In this document: positions 50,440 through 58,398 of the stretch, in pieces
Layout: every line of letters starts with the position of its first letter
Numbering within the stretch: position 1 is the stretch's first letter
DNA from: an uncultured Prevotella sp.
Lineage (GTDB): Bacteria; Bacteroidota; Bacteroidia; Bacteroidales; Bacteroidaceae
DNA: 64,000 nucleotides
Direction of reading: 5' to 3'
NCBI GenBank assembly: GCA_934256705.1
Contig: CAKQPF010000005.1
Location: forward strand, 31,501-95,500
Translations under genes and position numbers: made by a program
The notes under the pieces: model-generated
Seen by the model: the letters and a program-made list of their open reading frames with translations, nothing else
Database searches by the model: none
Told to the model about the DNA's origin: nothing

Positions 50440-50560
50440 AGGAGATTACTACAAAAAACAAAATCACAAAACAACAAAACCATAAAACATCCAGACCACT
50501 AAACCACAAAACTACTAAGCAACCAGACAACCAGACAACAATCATACCGTATGAGTCCGA
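50440..50560 (+). repeat. Low-complexity CA/AC-rich tract
   Basis: Short imperfect repeats of AAACCA, ACAAAAC and AACCAGAC. On the minus strand this reads as a fake hydrophobic ORF (50339-50599). It resembles the CCAACAACC repeats before queF in composition. Confidence 0.5.
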
Positions 50561-50567
50561 GCCGCTG

Positions 50568-50606
50568 CAAAAATAAAAGGAATGTCCGATGAAGGGCATT
50601 CCTTTT
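50568..50606 (-). terminator. Terminator of the winged-helix gene
   Basis: On the minus strand AAAAGGAATG pairs with CATTCCTTTT around a 12-nt loop, followed by ATTTTTG. It is 64 bp past the stop. Confidence 0.8.
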
Positions 50607-50670
50607 ATTGTATATTAAGATTGATGAATGATTGCCATTGCCGTCATTCATTATTATGCGTCAAGACATT

Positions 50671-50979
50671 TTACTTGAGGACTACGACATCGTTGACGCC
50701 TGCCACCTTGCCTTCTTTGAGAAGCCATCCGAGACCGAGATAAACCTCTTCGGTAGAGATGCCTGCTACCTTGGCAATATCTGCCACTGCGAGACCATTC
50801 TCTGCCTTAGCGATAGCCTGATAAACGTCACCAGCTCTGAAACCGATATTATATTCTGTAATGTCGATTGTTGACTTAACAGCCTTCTTAGTAGCGCATG
50901 TCTTCTTAGTAGCGCAAGCCTTTTTAGGAGCAGCAGCTTTCTTTGTTGCTGTAGCCTTCTTTGTTGTTGTTTCTGCCAT
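50671..50979 (-). CDS. Winged-helix protein with histone H1-like Lys/Ala N-terminal tail (DUF2582-like)
   Basis: A 102-residue protein. Residues 1-35 are repeats of TKKA/PKKAC/TKKTC (MAETTTKKATATKKAAAPKK...), rich in Lys, Ala, Thr and Cys, like bacterial histone H1-type tails. Residues 36-102 form a winged helix (NIGFRAGDVYQAIAKAENGLAVADIAKVAGISTEEVYLGLGWLLKEGKVAGVNDVVVLK) of the DUF2582 type. The tail would give nonspecific DNA binding and the folded domain a protein or DNA contact. The three Cys in the tail are unusual. Monocistronic, with promoter and terminator. Confidence 0.8.
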   Translation of the reverse strand: MAETTTKKATATKKAAAPKKACATKKTCATKKAVKSTIDITEYNIGFRAGDVYQAIAKAENGLAVADIAKVAGISTEEVYLGLGWLLKEGKVAGVNDVVVLK

Positions 50980-51042
50980 AATATTTATGCTTTGATGAAT
51001 TGATTTCTTCCTAAGTAATCTTTTTAATCCTTATTTGTCAAT

Positions 51043-51051
51043 GCAAAGATA
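51043..51051 (-). promoter_or_regulatory. Promoter -7 box of the winged-helix gene
   Basis: On the minus strand TATCTTTGC, 63 bp before the start. Confidence 0.6.
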
Positions 51052-51163
51052 AGAATTTATTTGATTTTCTTAAACAGAACATTATCTAAATATATGAAAA
51101 AGTGGTATTTATTTGACTTTCATCAATATCAAGTGTGCGATAACAAACACTTTTAGCACATTA

Positions 51164-52660
51164 TTACAACTTGACTTTTTTCTTTACCGGTGCGCTTTCG
51201 TTGCTCATCCGGTCAAGAGCTGTGACTACATAGGTGTATTTGGTCATGCCATTCTCGTATGGGAGAGAGCAGTAGGTATTGTATGTGGTGAGTACGATAT
51301 GGCTCGGATTGTCGATATCCACCTTTTCTCCCTTCGCGAAACGATAGACCACATACTTGTGTGGCGCATCTTTCCATCCCTTGCCCTTTGGCGCTTGCCA
51401 GAAGAGAATGTAGCCGTCGGCAGTCCATATCGGCTTGATTTTCTTAGGTTTCTTGGGAGCCTTGTCATCGATGAACGGCATAAGGGGTTGGAGGGCTGGC
51501 GTGCGCCAATACCTGTTGCGGAGCATGGTGCCGTAATTACCGGTATTGTCAACGGCTGCTTTGGCATACCACAGGACTGTGCCCTGCACATGACGCATCT
51601 GGTCATGCAGAAGGTATTTGGCTTCCATCTGGTTTTTGTTGGGATTGTGGCGGTCTGCAAACTTTGCTGTTCGCTCAATGTCCTCGCCAATAAACAGAGG
51701 GCGCTTACCGGCATATCTGTCCCACCAATGGATGAGAGTCTCGTAATCTGCGGCTTTATTGCCTATTTCCCAGTAGATTTGCGGTACGCAATAGTCTATC
51801 CAGCCATTGTTGATCCAAAGCAGAACGTCAGCATAAAGGTCGTCATAATTCTGCAGTCCGTTGGTGTTTGAACCCATTTTCGGGTCACTCTTCTTGTTTC
51901 TGTAAATGCCGAATGGAGACACGCCAAACTTCACCCAAGGCTTTACTGCGCGGATAGTGTCGTGAAGCTGTTGGATAAATTGGTTGACGTTGTAGCGTCG
52001 CCAGTCGCCGATATTCCTGATTCCATTGCTGTTGGCAGCGAAATCCTTGCTGTCAGGGATTACTTGTCCGGCAGCTGGGTAAGGATAGAAATAATCGTCG
52101 ATGTGGAAGCCGTCCACGTCGTAACGTCTGAGAATGTCTGCCGCCACTTTGCATATATAAGTTCTGTTGCTCTGATATGCAGGATTGAGGATGTACAGTC
52201 CATCGTATTGGAAGACGGAGTTAGGATTTCTCACGGCGATGTGCGTGGAAGCGAGACTGTTGGTGTTCTTCGTCTTGGCGCGGAAAGGGTTTATCCAGGC
52301 ATGAAGTTCCATGCCGCGTTTGTGACATTCGGTAATCATCCATTGCAGGGGGTCCCAATATGGCGCAGGCGCTTGTCCCTGTACGCCAGTCAGAAAACGG
52401 CTCCAGGGTTCGAGCGAACTTTGGTAAAGGGCGTCGCACTCAGGACGGACCTGGAATATAATGGCGTTTACACCGTCTTTCTGCAGTTCATTGAGCTGGT
52501 ATATGAGGGTTTCCTGCATCCTTTTCGTTCCCATACCCAGGAACTGTCCGTTTACACATTGTATCCATGCACCTCTGAATTCCCGTTTAGCTTGTGAGAA
52601 ACAAGGTTGAGACAGCATTGATGTCAACAGGATAACTGTGGCAATTAGAATTTTTTTCAT
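51164..52660 (-). CDS. Exported glycoside hydrolase-like protein (GHL10/DUF187)
   Basis: A 498-residue protein with a signal peptide (MKKILIATVILLTSMLSQPCFS). Residues about 25-370 form the GHL10 (DUF187) TIM-barrel: REFRGAWIQCVNGQFLG, VNAIIFQVRPECDALY, GMELHAWINPFRA, YDVDGFHIDDYFYPYP, WVKFGVSPFGIYRN, WIDYCVPQIYWEIG. The last ~100 residues are a fibronectin-type-III-like beta domain (YVVTALDRMSNESAPVKKKVKL). The family resembles E. coli YddW/DigH, which cleaves denuded peptidoglycan glycans. A cell-wall or polysaccharide role is inferred. Confidence 0.88.
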   Translation of the reverse strand: MKKILIATVILLTSMLSQPCFSQAKREFRGAWIQCVNGQFLGMGTKRMQETLIYQLNELQKDGVNAIIFQVRPECDALYQSSLEPWSRFLTGVQGQAPAPYWDPLQWMITECHKRGMELHAWINPFRAKTKNTNSLASTHIAVRNPNSVFQYDGLYILNPAYQSNRTYICKVAADILRRYDVDGFHIDDYFYPYPAAGQVIPDSKDFAANSNGIRNIGDWRRYNVNQFIQQLHDTIRAVKPWVKFGVSPFGIYRNKKSDPKMGSNTNGLQNYDDLYADVLLWINNGWIDYCVPQIYWEIGNKAADYETLIHWWDRYAGKRPLFIGEDIERTAKFADRHNPNKNQMEAKYLLHDQMRHVQGTVLWYAKAAVDNTGNYGTMLRNRYWRTPALQPLMPFIDDKAPKKPKKIKPIWTADGYILFWQAPKGKGWKDAPHKYVVYRFAKGEKVDIDNPSHIVLTTYNTYCSLPYENGMTKYTYVVTALDRMSNESAPVKKKVKL

Positions 52661-52815
52661 TTGGTATTCTGGTTGTGGTTTATGTGGTTAAAGTATGTCG
52701 GTAAAACGCGGGACGTGGAGTACGTCATTCCGTTACTGATTGGATTTTTTTTGTTTTATATTGGCTGGAGGCCAATGTGCAGTCATTTTATTGACCTCCA
52801 GCCATGATGTTCTGC

Positions 52816-54315
52816 CTATACGTTCTTTTTCAGGAATATGGTATTGGTGATGCATTGCGGAAGGTTTTCCTTGTAATGGGTCACCATGATGAGCGTCTTG
52901 TTTCTCCTTTGGCAGAACGAATCGATGATTTCCTTTACGATTTCTCCGTGCTTTGCATCGAGACCATGGAGAGGTTCGTCGAGAATCAGCAGTTCCGGGT
53001 CTTTGACGAAAGCCCTGGCAAGGAGAATGAGACGTTGCTCGCCGCTTGACAATTTCAGGAATGTCTTTTCCGCAAGATGCTCTATTCCGAATATCTTCAT
53101 CCAGATACGGCATTGCTCATAGTCATGTTCTGAAGGCTTGACATAAAGACCCACGGAGTCTTTCAGACCGCTTGCGACGATTCTTATTGCCGGCATGTCA
53201 CGGTTGTAAGCGCGGTGCATTTCCGGAGATACATAGCCTATGTGTTTCTTTATGTCCCATATAGCTTCGCCGGAGCCACGTTTTCTGTCGAAGAGAACGA
53301 TGTCACAGGCGTATGACTGTGGGTTGTCAGCACAGACAAGGCTAAGCAATGTGCTCTTTCCTGCACCGTTCTGTCCGCTCAAAGCCCATCTCTCGCCGTT
53401 TCGTACTATCCAGTCGAGGCTCTTGAGGATAATGCGGTCACCATACTGTATGGAGACATTCTTCATGTTCACCACCTCGTTTGTGTGGTATTCATTGTCG
53501 GAGTAGGGGAGTGACAGGATGGTTTTCTTCGCCTCGTCGCTGAGATGCCACTCGGAATTTCCTGCCCCGTTATGCTCCGATTTCATCGCAAGATAATCAG
53601 TACGGGTAAGTTTTGGCATTACCTTCATTTTCTCAACCCTCACGATGTGGGTAATGAAATGAGGGATATCTTCATCCTTTGCCAGTACGAGAATGATCTG
53701 AAGATTGCGCTCTTCGGAAATTCTTTCGAGAAGTTCACGCAGCTGTTGGCGCGTCTCCTTGTCAAGACCGATGAACGGATTGTCCATAATCAGCACACGC
53801 GGGTCAGCCATAAGCACCTTGGCAAGCTGGAATTTACGCAGTTCGCCAGATGAAAGGAATATGATATATTTGTCAAGGAGATAACGTAGATTGAAGATGT
53901 CGTAGAGATGTTCACGCAGGGCGCATCGCTCTTCGGTGTCTTCACCATTCATGCGGTAAGCGTCATCGAGCAGGCTTCCTACAGTCGGAGTGCTCTCATC
54001 AATATCATGCTGGTTCCATCTCTGCTGGAGATAGTAGTTGCGGTCACTGTCTCCACCGTAGCAGTCACGGAAAGTGATGTACTTGATATTGTCGGATGCG
54101 AGTCTGCTTGTCTTTGGGGAAAAATCGTAAGCCACATCCTTCATCAGGAGAGGGTGGCTCCCTGTGATGATATCCACGAGCATGGTCTTGCCAGCGGCAT
54201 TGTCACCTATGATTGCGATGTGTTCCTTTTCATTGAGAGAGAAGTCAACAGGCTCTGCCATTCTCCATTCCGGCATTCGTGTTACGCCTTGTGTTATCTC
54301 GATAATCTTTTGCAT
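52816..54315 (-). CDS. Twin-domain soluble ABC ATPase (ModF/PhrA-like)
   Basis: A 499-residue protein with two fused ABC domains and no membrane segment. Domain 1: Walker A GDNAAGKT (37-44), signature LSSGELRK, Walker B VLIMDNPF, in which the catalytic Glu is Asn. Domain 2: Walker A GQNGAGKS, signature LSSGEQRL, Walker B LLILDEPLHGLD, intact. E. coli ModF and so-called photorepair protein PhrA have this layout; their function is poorly known. It starts 3 bp after ruvC, in an rsmG-MBL-ruvC-ABC order on the minus strand. Confidence 0.87.
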   Translation of the reverse strand: MQKIIEITQGVTRMPEWRMAEPVDFSLNEKEHIAIIGDNAAGKTMLVDIITGSHPLLMKDVAYDFSPKTSRLASDNIKYITFRDCYGGDSDRNYYLQQRWNQHDIDESTPTVGSLLDDAYRMNGEDTEERCALREHLYDIFNLRYLLDKYIIFLSSGELRKFQLAKVLMADPRVLIMDNPFIGLDKETRQQLRELLERISEERNLQIILVLAKDEDIPHFITHIVRVEKMKVMPKLTRTDYLAMKSEHNGAGNSEWHLSDEAKKTILSLPYSDNEYHTNEVVNMKNVSIQYGDRIILKSLDWIVRNGERWALSGQNGAGKSTLLSLVCADNPQSYACDIVLFDRKRGSGEAIWDIKKHIGYVSPEMHRAYNRDMPAIRIVASGLKDSVGLYVKPSEHDYEQCRIWMKIFGIEHLAEKTFLKLSSGEQRLILLARAFVKDPELLILDEPLHGLDAKHGEIVKEIIDSFCQRRNKTLIMVTHYKENLPQCITNTIFLKKNV

Positions 54316-54318
54316 TGT

Positions 54319-54966
54319 TTATTTCTTTTTAAGTGCGGCGAGCAGTTGCTCTTGTGGAGAGAGCTTGCGTTGCCCGCTATTATTTGTGTCTTTTCTGTTA
54401 TCTTCCTTGCCGTTCACGCGCTTTTGGTTCTTTGTGGCAAAGTCCTTCCAACTGCTGTAATGTGCTCCAGTCTCAGGTCGATTCATCTGCATGAAATGGC
54501 AGTAAGCGGCTCCGAGAGCATCGGTGGCATCCATAAACTTGGGCATTTCATCATTGCTGAGATGCAGTATGCGCTGAAGCATTCCAGCCACTTGCTCCTT
54601 TGAAGCCTGTCCGTTGCCTGTAATCGCCATTTTAATTTTCAGCGGAGCGTATTCATGGATTGGCACGCTGTGGTGGATAGCCGCAGCGATGGCGACGCCT
54701 TGCGCCCTGCCAAGCTTCAGCATGGACTGCACATTCTTGCCGAAGAACGGTGCCTCGATAGCCATTTCGTCAGGCAGGTAGGAGTCTATAATGCCGGTGA
54801 CACGCTCGAAGATGTGTCCGAGTCGCAGATATGGGTCAGACTCTTTTCGCATATCTATCACTCCCATGGCTACTATCTCAGCCTGCTGTCCTTTCGCTTT
54901 GATGACTCCATAGCCCATCACGTTGGTTCCCGGGTCGATGCCAAGTATGATTTTCTCAGCCTTCAT
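54319..54966 (-). CDS. ruvC: Holliday junction resolvase RuvC
   Basis: A 215-residue protein. The four acidic active-site residues appear in GIDPGTNVMGYG (Asp), AIEAPFFGKN (Glu) and FMDATDALGAAYCH (two Asp). The C-terminal ~35 residues (NQKRVNGKEDNRKDTNNSGQRKLSPQEQLLAALKKK) are a basic extension beyond the E. coli length. It resolves Holliday junctions with RuvAB. The start codon directly follows the stop of the MBL gene (TAG-ATG). Confidence 0.94.
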   Translation of the reverse strand: MKAEKIILGIDPGTNVMGYGVIKAKGQQAEIVAMGVIDMRKESDPYLRLGHIFERVTGIIDSYLPDEMAIEAPFFGKNVQSMLKLGRAQGVAIAAAIHHSVPIHEYAPLKIKMAITGNGQASKEQVAGMLQRILHLSNDEMPKFMDATDALGAAYCHFMQMNRPETGAHYSSWKDFATKNQKRVNGKEDNRKDTNNSGQRKLSPQEQLLAALKKK

Positions 54967-55611
54967 CTATCGGTCAAGATAAGGGTTGGACGCAAGTTCC
55001 AGTCCGATAGTCGTCTTGTCGCCATGGCCAGGCAGAATCACCACGTCATCAGGGAACTGCGTAACCATCCTGAGAGACTGGATAATCTGGAACATGGATC
55101 CTCCTGGAAGGTCAGTTCTGCCGATGCTGCCCTTGAAAAGTGTGTCGCCTGAGAATGCAACTTTTTCGTCAGGACAATAATAGAACACGCTTCCCTTTGT
55201 GTGTCCAGGGGTTGCAATCACATTGAAGGTGTGGCTGCCAAAAGCCAATTTGTCCCCGTCTTTCACGAAAGAGCCTAAGTCTGGCAAGTCGTAATCCACG
55301 TCCGGCATGTGGAAAGACTTGAGCTGGTTGTGGAAATTGAGATATAATTCTTCGTCTTTCTTGCAGAGCACAGGCTTCAGATCATAACGGTCGCAGATGC
55401 CTTTAACTCCGAACACATGGTCAAGATGAGCATGAGTGAGGAGGCATAATACAGGTTTCAGACCGTTTTCCAGAATATAATTATATATTGCCTGCAGTTC
55501 TTCAGGATAGAATGCTCCGCAATCCACGATGGCACATTCCTTTGTTTCATCGCTTATCACATAGCAATTCTCCTGGATAGGATTGACTTCAAATCTTTGT
55601 ATGTTGAGCAT
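54967..55611 (-). CDS. Metallo-beta-lactamase-fold hydrolase (glyoxalase II-like)
   Basis: A 214-residue protein with the HxHxDH motif (THAHLDHVFG), a third His in ATPGHTKGS, the bridging Asp in FSGDTLFKGSIGRTDL and a fourth His in LPGHGDKT. The family includes GloB-like thioester hydrolases with two metal ions. It has no signal peptide. It lies between rsmG and ruvC, probably in one operon. Confidence 0.88.
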   Translation of the reverse strand: MLNIQRFEVNPIQENCYVISDETKECAIVDCGAFYPEELQAIYNYILENGLKPVLCLLTHAHLDHVFGVKGICDRYDLKPVLCKKDEELYLNFHNQLKSFHMPDVDYDLPDLGSFVKDGDKLAFGSHTFNVIATPGHTKGSVFYYCPDEKVAFSGDTLFKGSIGRTDLPGGSMFQIIQSLRMVTQFPDDVVILPGHGDKTTIGLELASNPYLDR

Positions 55612-55656
55612 TGTATTGTATTTTTTAGTTGAAGGCGACTTGATAATTCGTGAGGA

Positions 55657-56277
55657 TCAGATAGGAAGATAGATGAGATGCTTCTCCTTAAACCATTCTT
55701 CCTTGAAGAAAGACGACAGATCCGTCTGCTCCACGATGTTCCTGAATGGATGGATTTCAGAATGCAGGTTTCCTCCTTTCAGGCAGAAGATTCCGTTTGG
55801 CATTGCGTTGCGCTGCTCTTTAGATACATTCTTGCGCACTATCTTCACCATATCAGGCAGTGGCATCACCGCTCTTGACACGATGAAGTCGAATTTTCCT
55901 TTCTCATCCTCGCCACGAAGATGCTCTGCAACGACATTCTTCAGCCCTATAGCGGAAGCTACCTCCTGGCAGACGCGAATCTTCTTGCCGGTGCCATCAA
56001 TGAGCTTGAACTGGCATTCCGGGAACATGATGGCGAGAGGGATACCCGGAAAACCGCCACCACAGCCGAAGTCCATAATCTTTGTGCCTTCCTTGAAGCG
56101 CAATGCCTTCGCAATGGCAAGCGAATGGAGCACGTGATGCTCATAGAGATTGTCGATGTCCTTACGTGAAATGACGTTTATCTTCGAGTTCCAGTCCTTG
56201 TATAGTTCGAACAGTTGTTCGTATTGACAGCGTTGTTCGTCTGTAATCGTTGGGAAATATTTTATGATAGAATCCAT
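55657..56277 (-). CDS. rsmG: 16S rRNA (guanine527-N7)-methyltransferase RsmG
   Basis: A 206-residue Rossmann methyltransferase with the SAM-binding loop IMDFGCGGGFPGIPLAIMFP and the family motif FDFIVSRAVMPLPDMVKIV. It makes m7G527 of 16S rRNA; loss gives low-level streptomycin resistance in other bacteria. It is first in the rsmG-MBL-ruvC-ABC group and has its own -7 box. Confidence 0.95.
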   Translation of the reverse strand: MDSIIKYFPTITDEQRCQYEQLFELYKDWNSKINVISRKDIDNLYEHHVLHSLAIAKALRFKEGTKIMDFGCGGGFPGIPLAIMFPECQFKLIDGTGKKIRVCQEVASAIGLKNVVAEHLRGEDEKGKFDFIVSRAVMPLPDMVKIVRKNVSKEQRNAMPNGIFCLKGGNLHSEIHPFRNIVEQTDLSSFFKEEWFKEKHLIYLPI

Positions 56278-56306
56278 ATTGTTACACCTTATTTATATAT
56301 TTGCGT

Positions 56307-56315
56307 GCAAAGATA
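56307..56315 (-). promoter_or_regulatory. Promoter -7 box of rsmG
   Basis: On the minus strand TATCTTTGC, 29 bp before the start. Confidence 0.6.
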
Positions 56316-56346
56316 CGAAATATTCTTGAAAAACCATGCTAAAATA

Positions 56347-56378
56347 TTGGTTAATTGGGATTATATGAGTAATTTTGC
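56347..56378 (+). promoter_or_regulatory. Promoter of the YhcH-like gene
   Basis: TTGG (56347-56350), a 19-bp spacer and TAATTTTGC (56370-56378). It supports the start at 56399, since the earlier in-frame codon 56375 lies inside the -7 box. Confidence 0.65.
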
Positions 56379-56398
56379 AACCATTAAAACTAACTACA

Positions 56399-57043
56399 AT
56401 GAGAAAGATATTGACTTTTATTGCCGCGGTGATGATTTCTCTGTCATCGTTGGCTCAGAATGCAGAAAGCAAGGGATGTTACACAAAGGAGTTTGCAGAC
56501 AAGGCACTCGTGAAGCGCGCTGTCAAGTGGAAGAAGAATTCAAAGAAATGGCGCGGACCGTTCAGAAAGGCAACACCTCACTTCAGTGTCAATGCTGCGG
56601 ATTTTTATACTCAGTATCAGAAGAACGAGGCGGAATGGAAAGCTCTCTTCAAATGGCTTCAGGAAACGGACCTTCTCGCTATTCCTGCCGGAAAGCACAT
56701 GATAGAAGGAACGGAGATAAAGGTGAGCGTGGAAGATTCGAAGAACGAACCGCTTGCGAAACGACGCTCTGAAAGCCATTATCATACCGTGGATTTCATG
56801 CTCGTGGTCAAGGGCGTTGAGCGATTCGGAGTGATAGATCATGAGACTTCAACACCGAACTGCAAATACCGTCCTGACGTAATCCATTATGATTATGATG
56901 TAAACCGCGCTCGCTTTTACGACAGCAAGCCGGATGAATTCTTCATTTTCTTCCCGGGCGACTGGCACATTGCCAAGGTCGCAAATGATTCTGACGACCA
57001 GGTGATTCGCGTTATTGTAGCCAAATTGAAATACGTGGAATAG
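56399..57043 (+). CDS. YhcH/YjgK/YiaL family protein with signal peptide
   Basis: Start 56399 gives 214 residues. Residues 1-19 are a signal peptide (MRKILTFIAAVMISLSSLAQ). The DUF386 cupin-like domain carries the metal-binding set visible as RRSESHYHTVDFMLVVKGVERFGV, TPNCKYRPDVIHYDYD and FFIFFPGDWHIAKVAND. Cytoplasmic members (NanQ, YhcH) open or epimerise sugars such as sialic acid; this member should act outside the inner membrane, and no sugar genes surround it. A good terminator follows. Confidence 0.85.
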   Translation: MRKILTFIAAVMISLSSLAQNAESKGCYTKEFADKALVKRAVKWKKNSKKWRGPFRKATPHFSVNAADFYTQYQKNEAEWKALFKWLQETDLLAIPAGKHMIEGTEIKVSVEDSKNEPLAKRRSESHYHTVDFMLVVKGVERFGVIDHETSTPNCKYRPDVIHYDYDVNRARFYDSKPDEFFIFFPGDWHIAKVANDSDDQVIRVIVAKLKYVE

Positions 57044-57049
57044 ACGGAT

Positions 57050-57081
57050 AGCCAGTTTGCCTTGCCGCAAGCTGGCTTTTT
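57050..57081 (+). terminator. Terminator of the YhcH-like gene
   Basis: AGCCAGTTTGC (57050-57060) pairs with GCAAGCTGGCT (57067-57077) with one G-U, followed by TTTT. Confidence 0.85.
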
Positions 57082-57111
57082 GCTTTGCAATAGATATGCT
57101 CCGGCATAAGA

Positions 57112-57152
57112 AAAGTAGGAAGAAAACCATTTGTCTGTTTTCTCCCTACTTT
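57112..57152 (-). terminator. Terminator of the TSCPD gene operon
   Basis: On the minus strand AAAGTAGGGAGAAAAC pairs with GTTTTCTTCCTACTTT (one G-U), 9-nt loop, then T-rich DNA. It is 29 bp past the stop. Confidence 0.78.
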
Positions 57153-57180
57153 ATGTTATGTGGGCAAATAATGCTTTCCC

Positions 57181-57426
57181 TTACATCTTTTCCAATGCTT
57201 GAGCCAGCTGGTCAGGGCATGAAGTAGCCTTGTATCCGCAACGGATGCCGCGTAATTTCTTTATCACGTCTTCAGCTTTCATGCCACGCACGAGAGTGGA
57301 AATGCCTTTTGTGTTGCCGTCGCAGCCACCGAAGAATTCCACTTCCTCTATCTTTTGCTCATCATCAAGGACAATGCGGATGGCCTTTGAGCACGTGCCT
57401 TTCGTTTCGTAAACTATTTCTTTCAT
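57181..57426 (-). CDS. TSCPD-domain protein (TIGR03905 type)
   Basis: Start 57426 gives 81 residues. The family motif ATSCPDQLAQAL is at the C-terminus, after a conserved FFGGCDGNTKGISTLVRGM. The same domain occurs at the end of vitamin B12-dependent ribonucleotide reductases; the free form has unknown function. Three Cys (GTCSKA, GGCDGN, RCGYKATSC) suggest metal or redox chemistry. It follows yebC by 41 bp. Confidence 0.88.
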   Translation of the reverse strand: MKEIVYETKGTCSKAIRIVLDDEQKIEEVEFFGGCDGNTKGISTLVRGMKAEDVIKKLRGIRCGYKATSCPDQLAQALEKM

Positions 57427-57467
57427 AAGAATGAAAAAGTGAATGCCATTCAAAATATTGAGAACAT

Positions 57468-58217
57468 TTATTCTTCTATGTCCTCAGGCTTCATGTTGGT
57501 GTAAACATTCTGCACGTCATCAAACTCCTCAAGCTTCTCCACCATCTTGTCGATAGTAGCGCGCTGCTCTTCGTCAACGTCCTTAAGGTCGTTAGGGATG
57601 TAAGTGAACTCACCGCCGATTTCCTCGAAGCCCTGCTCCTCAAGATAGTTCTGAATCTGAGCGTATGACTTAGGATCACCGTAAATGGTGATGGTTGTCT
57701 CGTCCTTCTCCTCGTCGAAGTTTTCATCGTATTCGTCATCTACGTTGAAATCGATGAGCTCAAGGATGAGGTCGTCCATATCTACGCCGTCTTTCTTCTT
57801 GAATGTGAACACGCACTTGTGGTCGAAGAGGAAAGCGAGGGAACCAGTAGTACCGAGGTTTCCGGAGAACTTGTTGAAGATAGAGCGTACGTCAGCAACT
57901 GTGCGGGTGGTGTTGTCGGTGAGGGTATCCACGAAAACAGCAACTCCATGAGGGCCATATCCTTCATAAGTTACCTCCTTGTATGCACTCTTGTCCTTGC
58001 CCATAGCGTTCTTGATAGCGCGTTCGATGTTGTCCTTAGGCATGTTCTCACGCTTACATGTAGCAATGATGGAACGGAGAGTAGGGTTGTTTTCAGGTTC
58101 AGGACCGCCACTTTGTACTGCGATTGCAATCTGCTTGCCCAGACGAGTGAAAGTCTTAGCCATGTGGCCCCAACGCTTCAACTTGGTGGCCTTGCGGTAT
58201 TCAAATGCTCTTCCCAT
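57468..58217 (-). CDS. yebC: YebC/PmpR family protein
   Basis: A 249-residue protein of typical length opening MGRAFEYRKATKLKRWGHMAKTFTRLGKQI, then PENNPTLRSIIATCKRENMPKDNIERAI and YEGYGPHGVAVFVDTLTDN. YebC was described as a transcription factor; more recent work on relatives supports a translation role at polyproline stalls. A hairpin (58351-58380) separates it from pheT. Confidence 0.94.
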   Translation of the reverse strand: MGRAFEYRKATKLKRWGHMAKTFTRLGKQIAIAVQSGGPEPENNPTLRSIIATCKRENMPKDNIERAIKNAMGKDKSAYKEVTYEGYGPHGVAVFVDTLTDNTTRTVADVRSIFNKFSGNLGTTGSLAFLFDHKCVFTFKKKDGVDMDDLILELIDFNVDDEYDENFDEEKDETTITIYGDPKSYAQIQNYLEEQGFEEIGGEFTYIPNDLKDVDEEQRATIDKMVEKLEEFDDVQNVYTNMKPEDIEE

Positions 58218-58350
58218 TGTTTTGTTTTTGTTTTATGGTTTTATTTTGATTGTTGTTATTTGAAGTTTATTCTGTGAAAGATGTGCATCTGCTGCCAGTT
58301 CAGAAATAATATGGACTGGCATACGGATTCGTTTTTCCGTCAACGCAGTC

Positions 58351-58380
58351 GGCACTCCCTATCAAGAAATAGAGAGTGCC
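58351..58380. terminator. Hairpin between pheT and yebC
   Basis: GGCACTCCCTAT pairs with ATAGAGAGTGCC around 6 nt, 18 bp past the pheT stop on the minus strand. It lacks a T-run, so it may process or attenuate rather than end the transcript. Confidence 0.5.
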
Positions 58381-58398
58381 AACGCTATGCTTGCGGTT

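Noticed and set aside
50339..50599. 86-codon hydrophobic ORF on the minus strand
   Set aside because: It is the complement of a low-complexity CA-rich tract, overlaps a terminator, and lacks any domain-like pattern.
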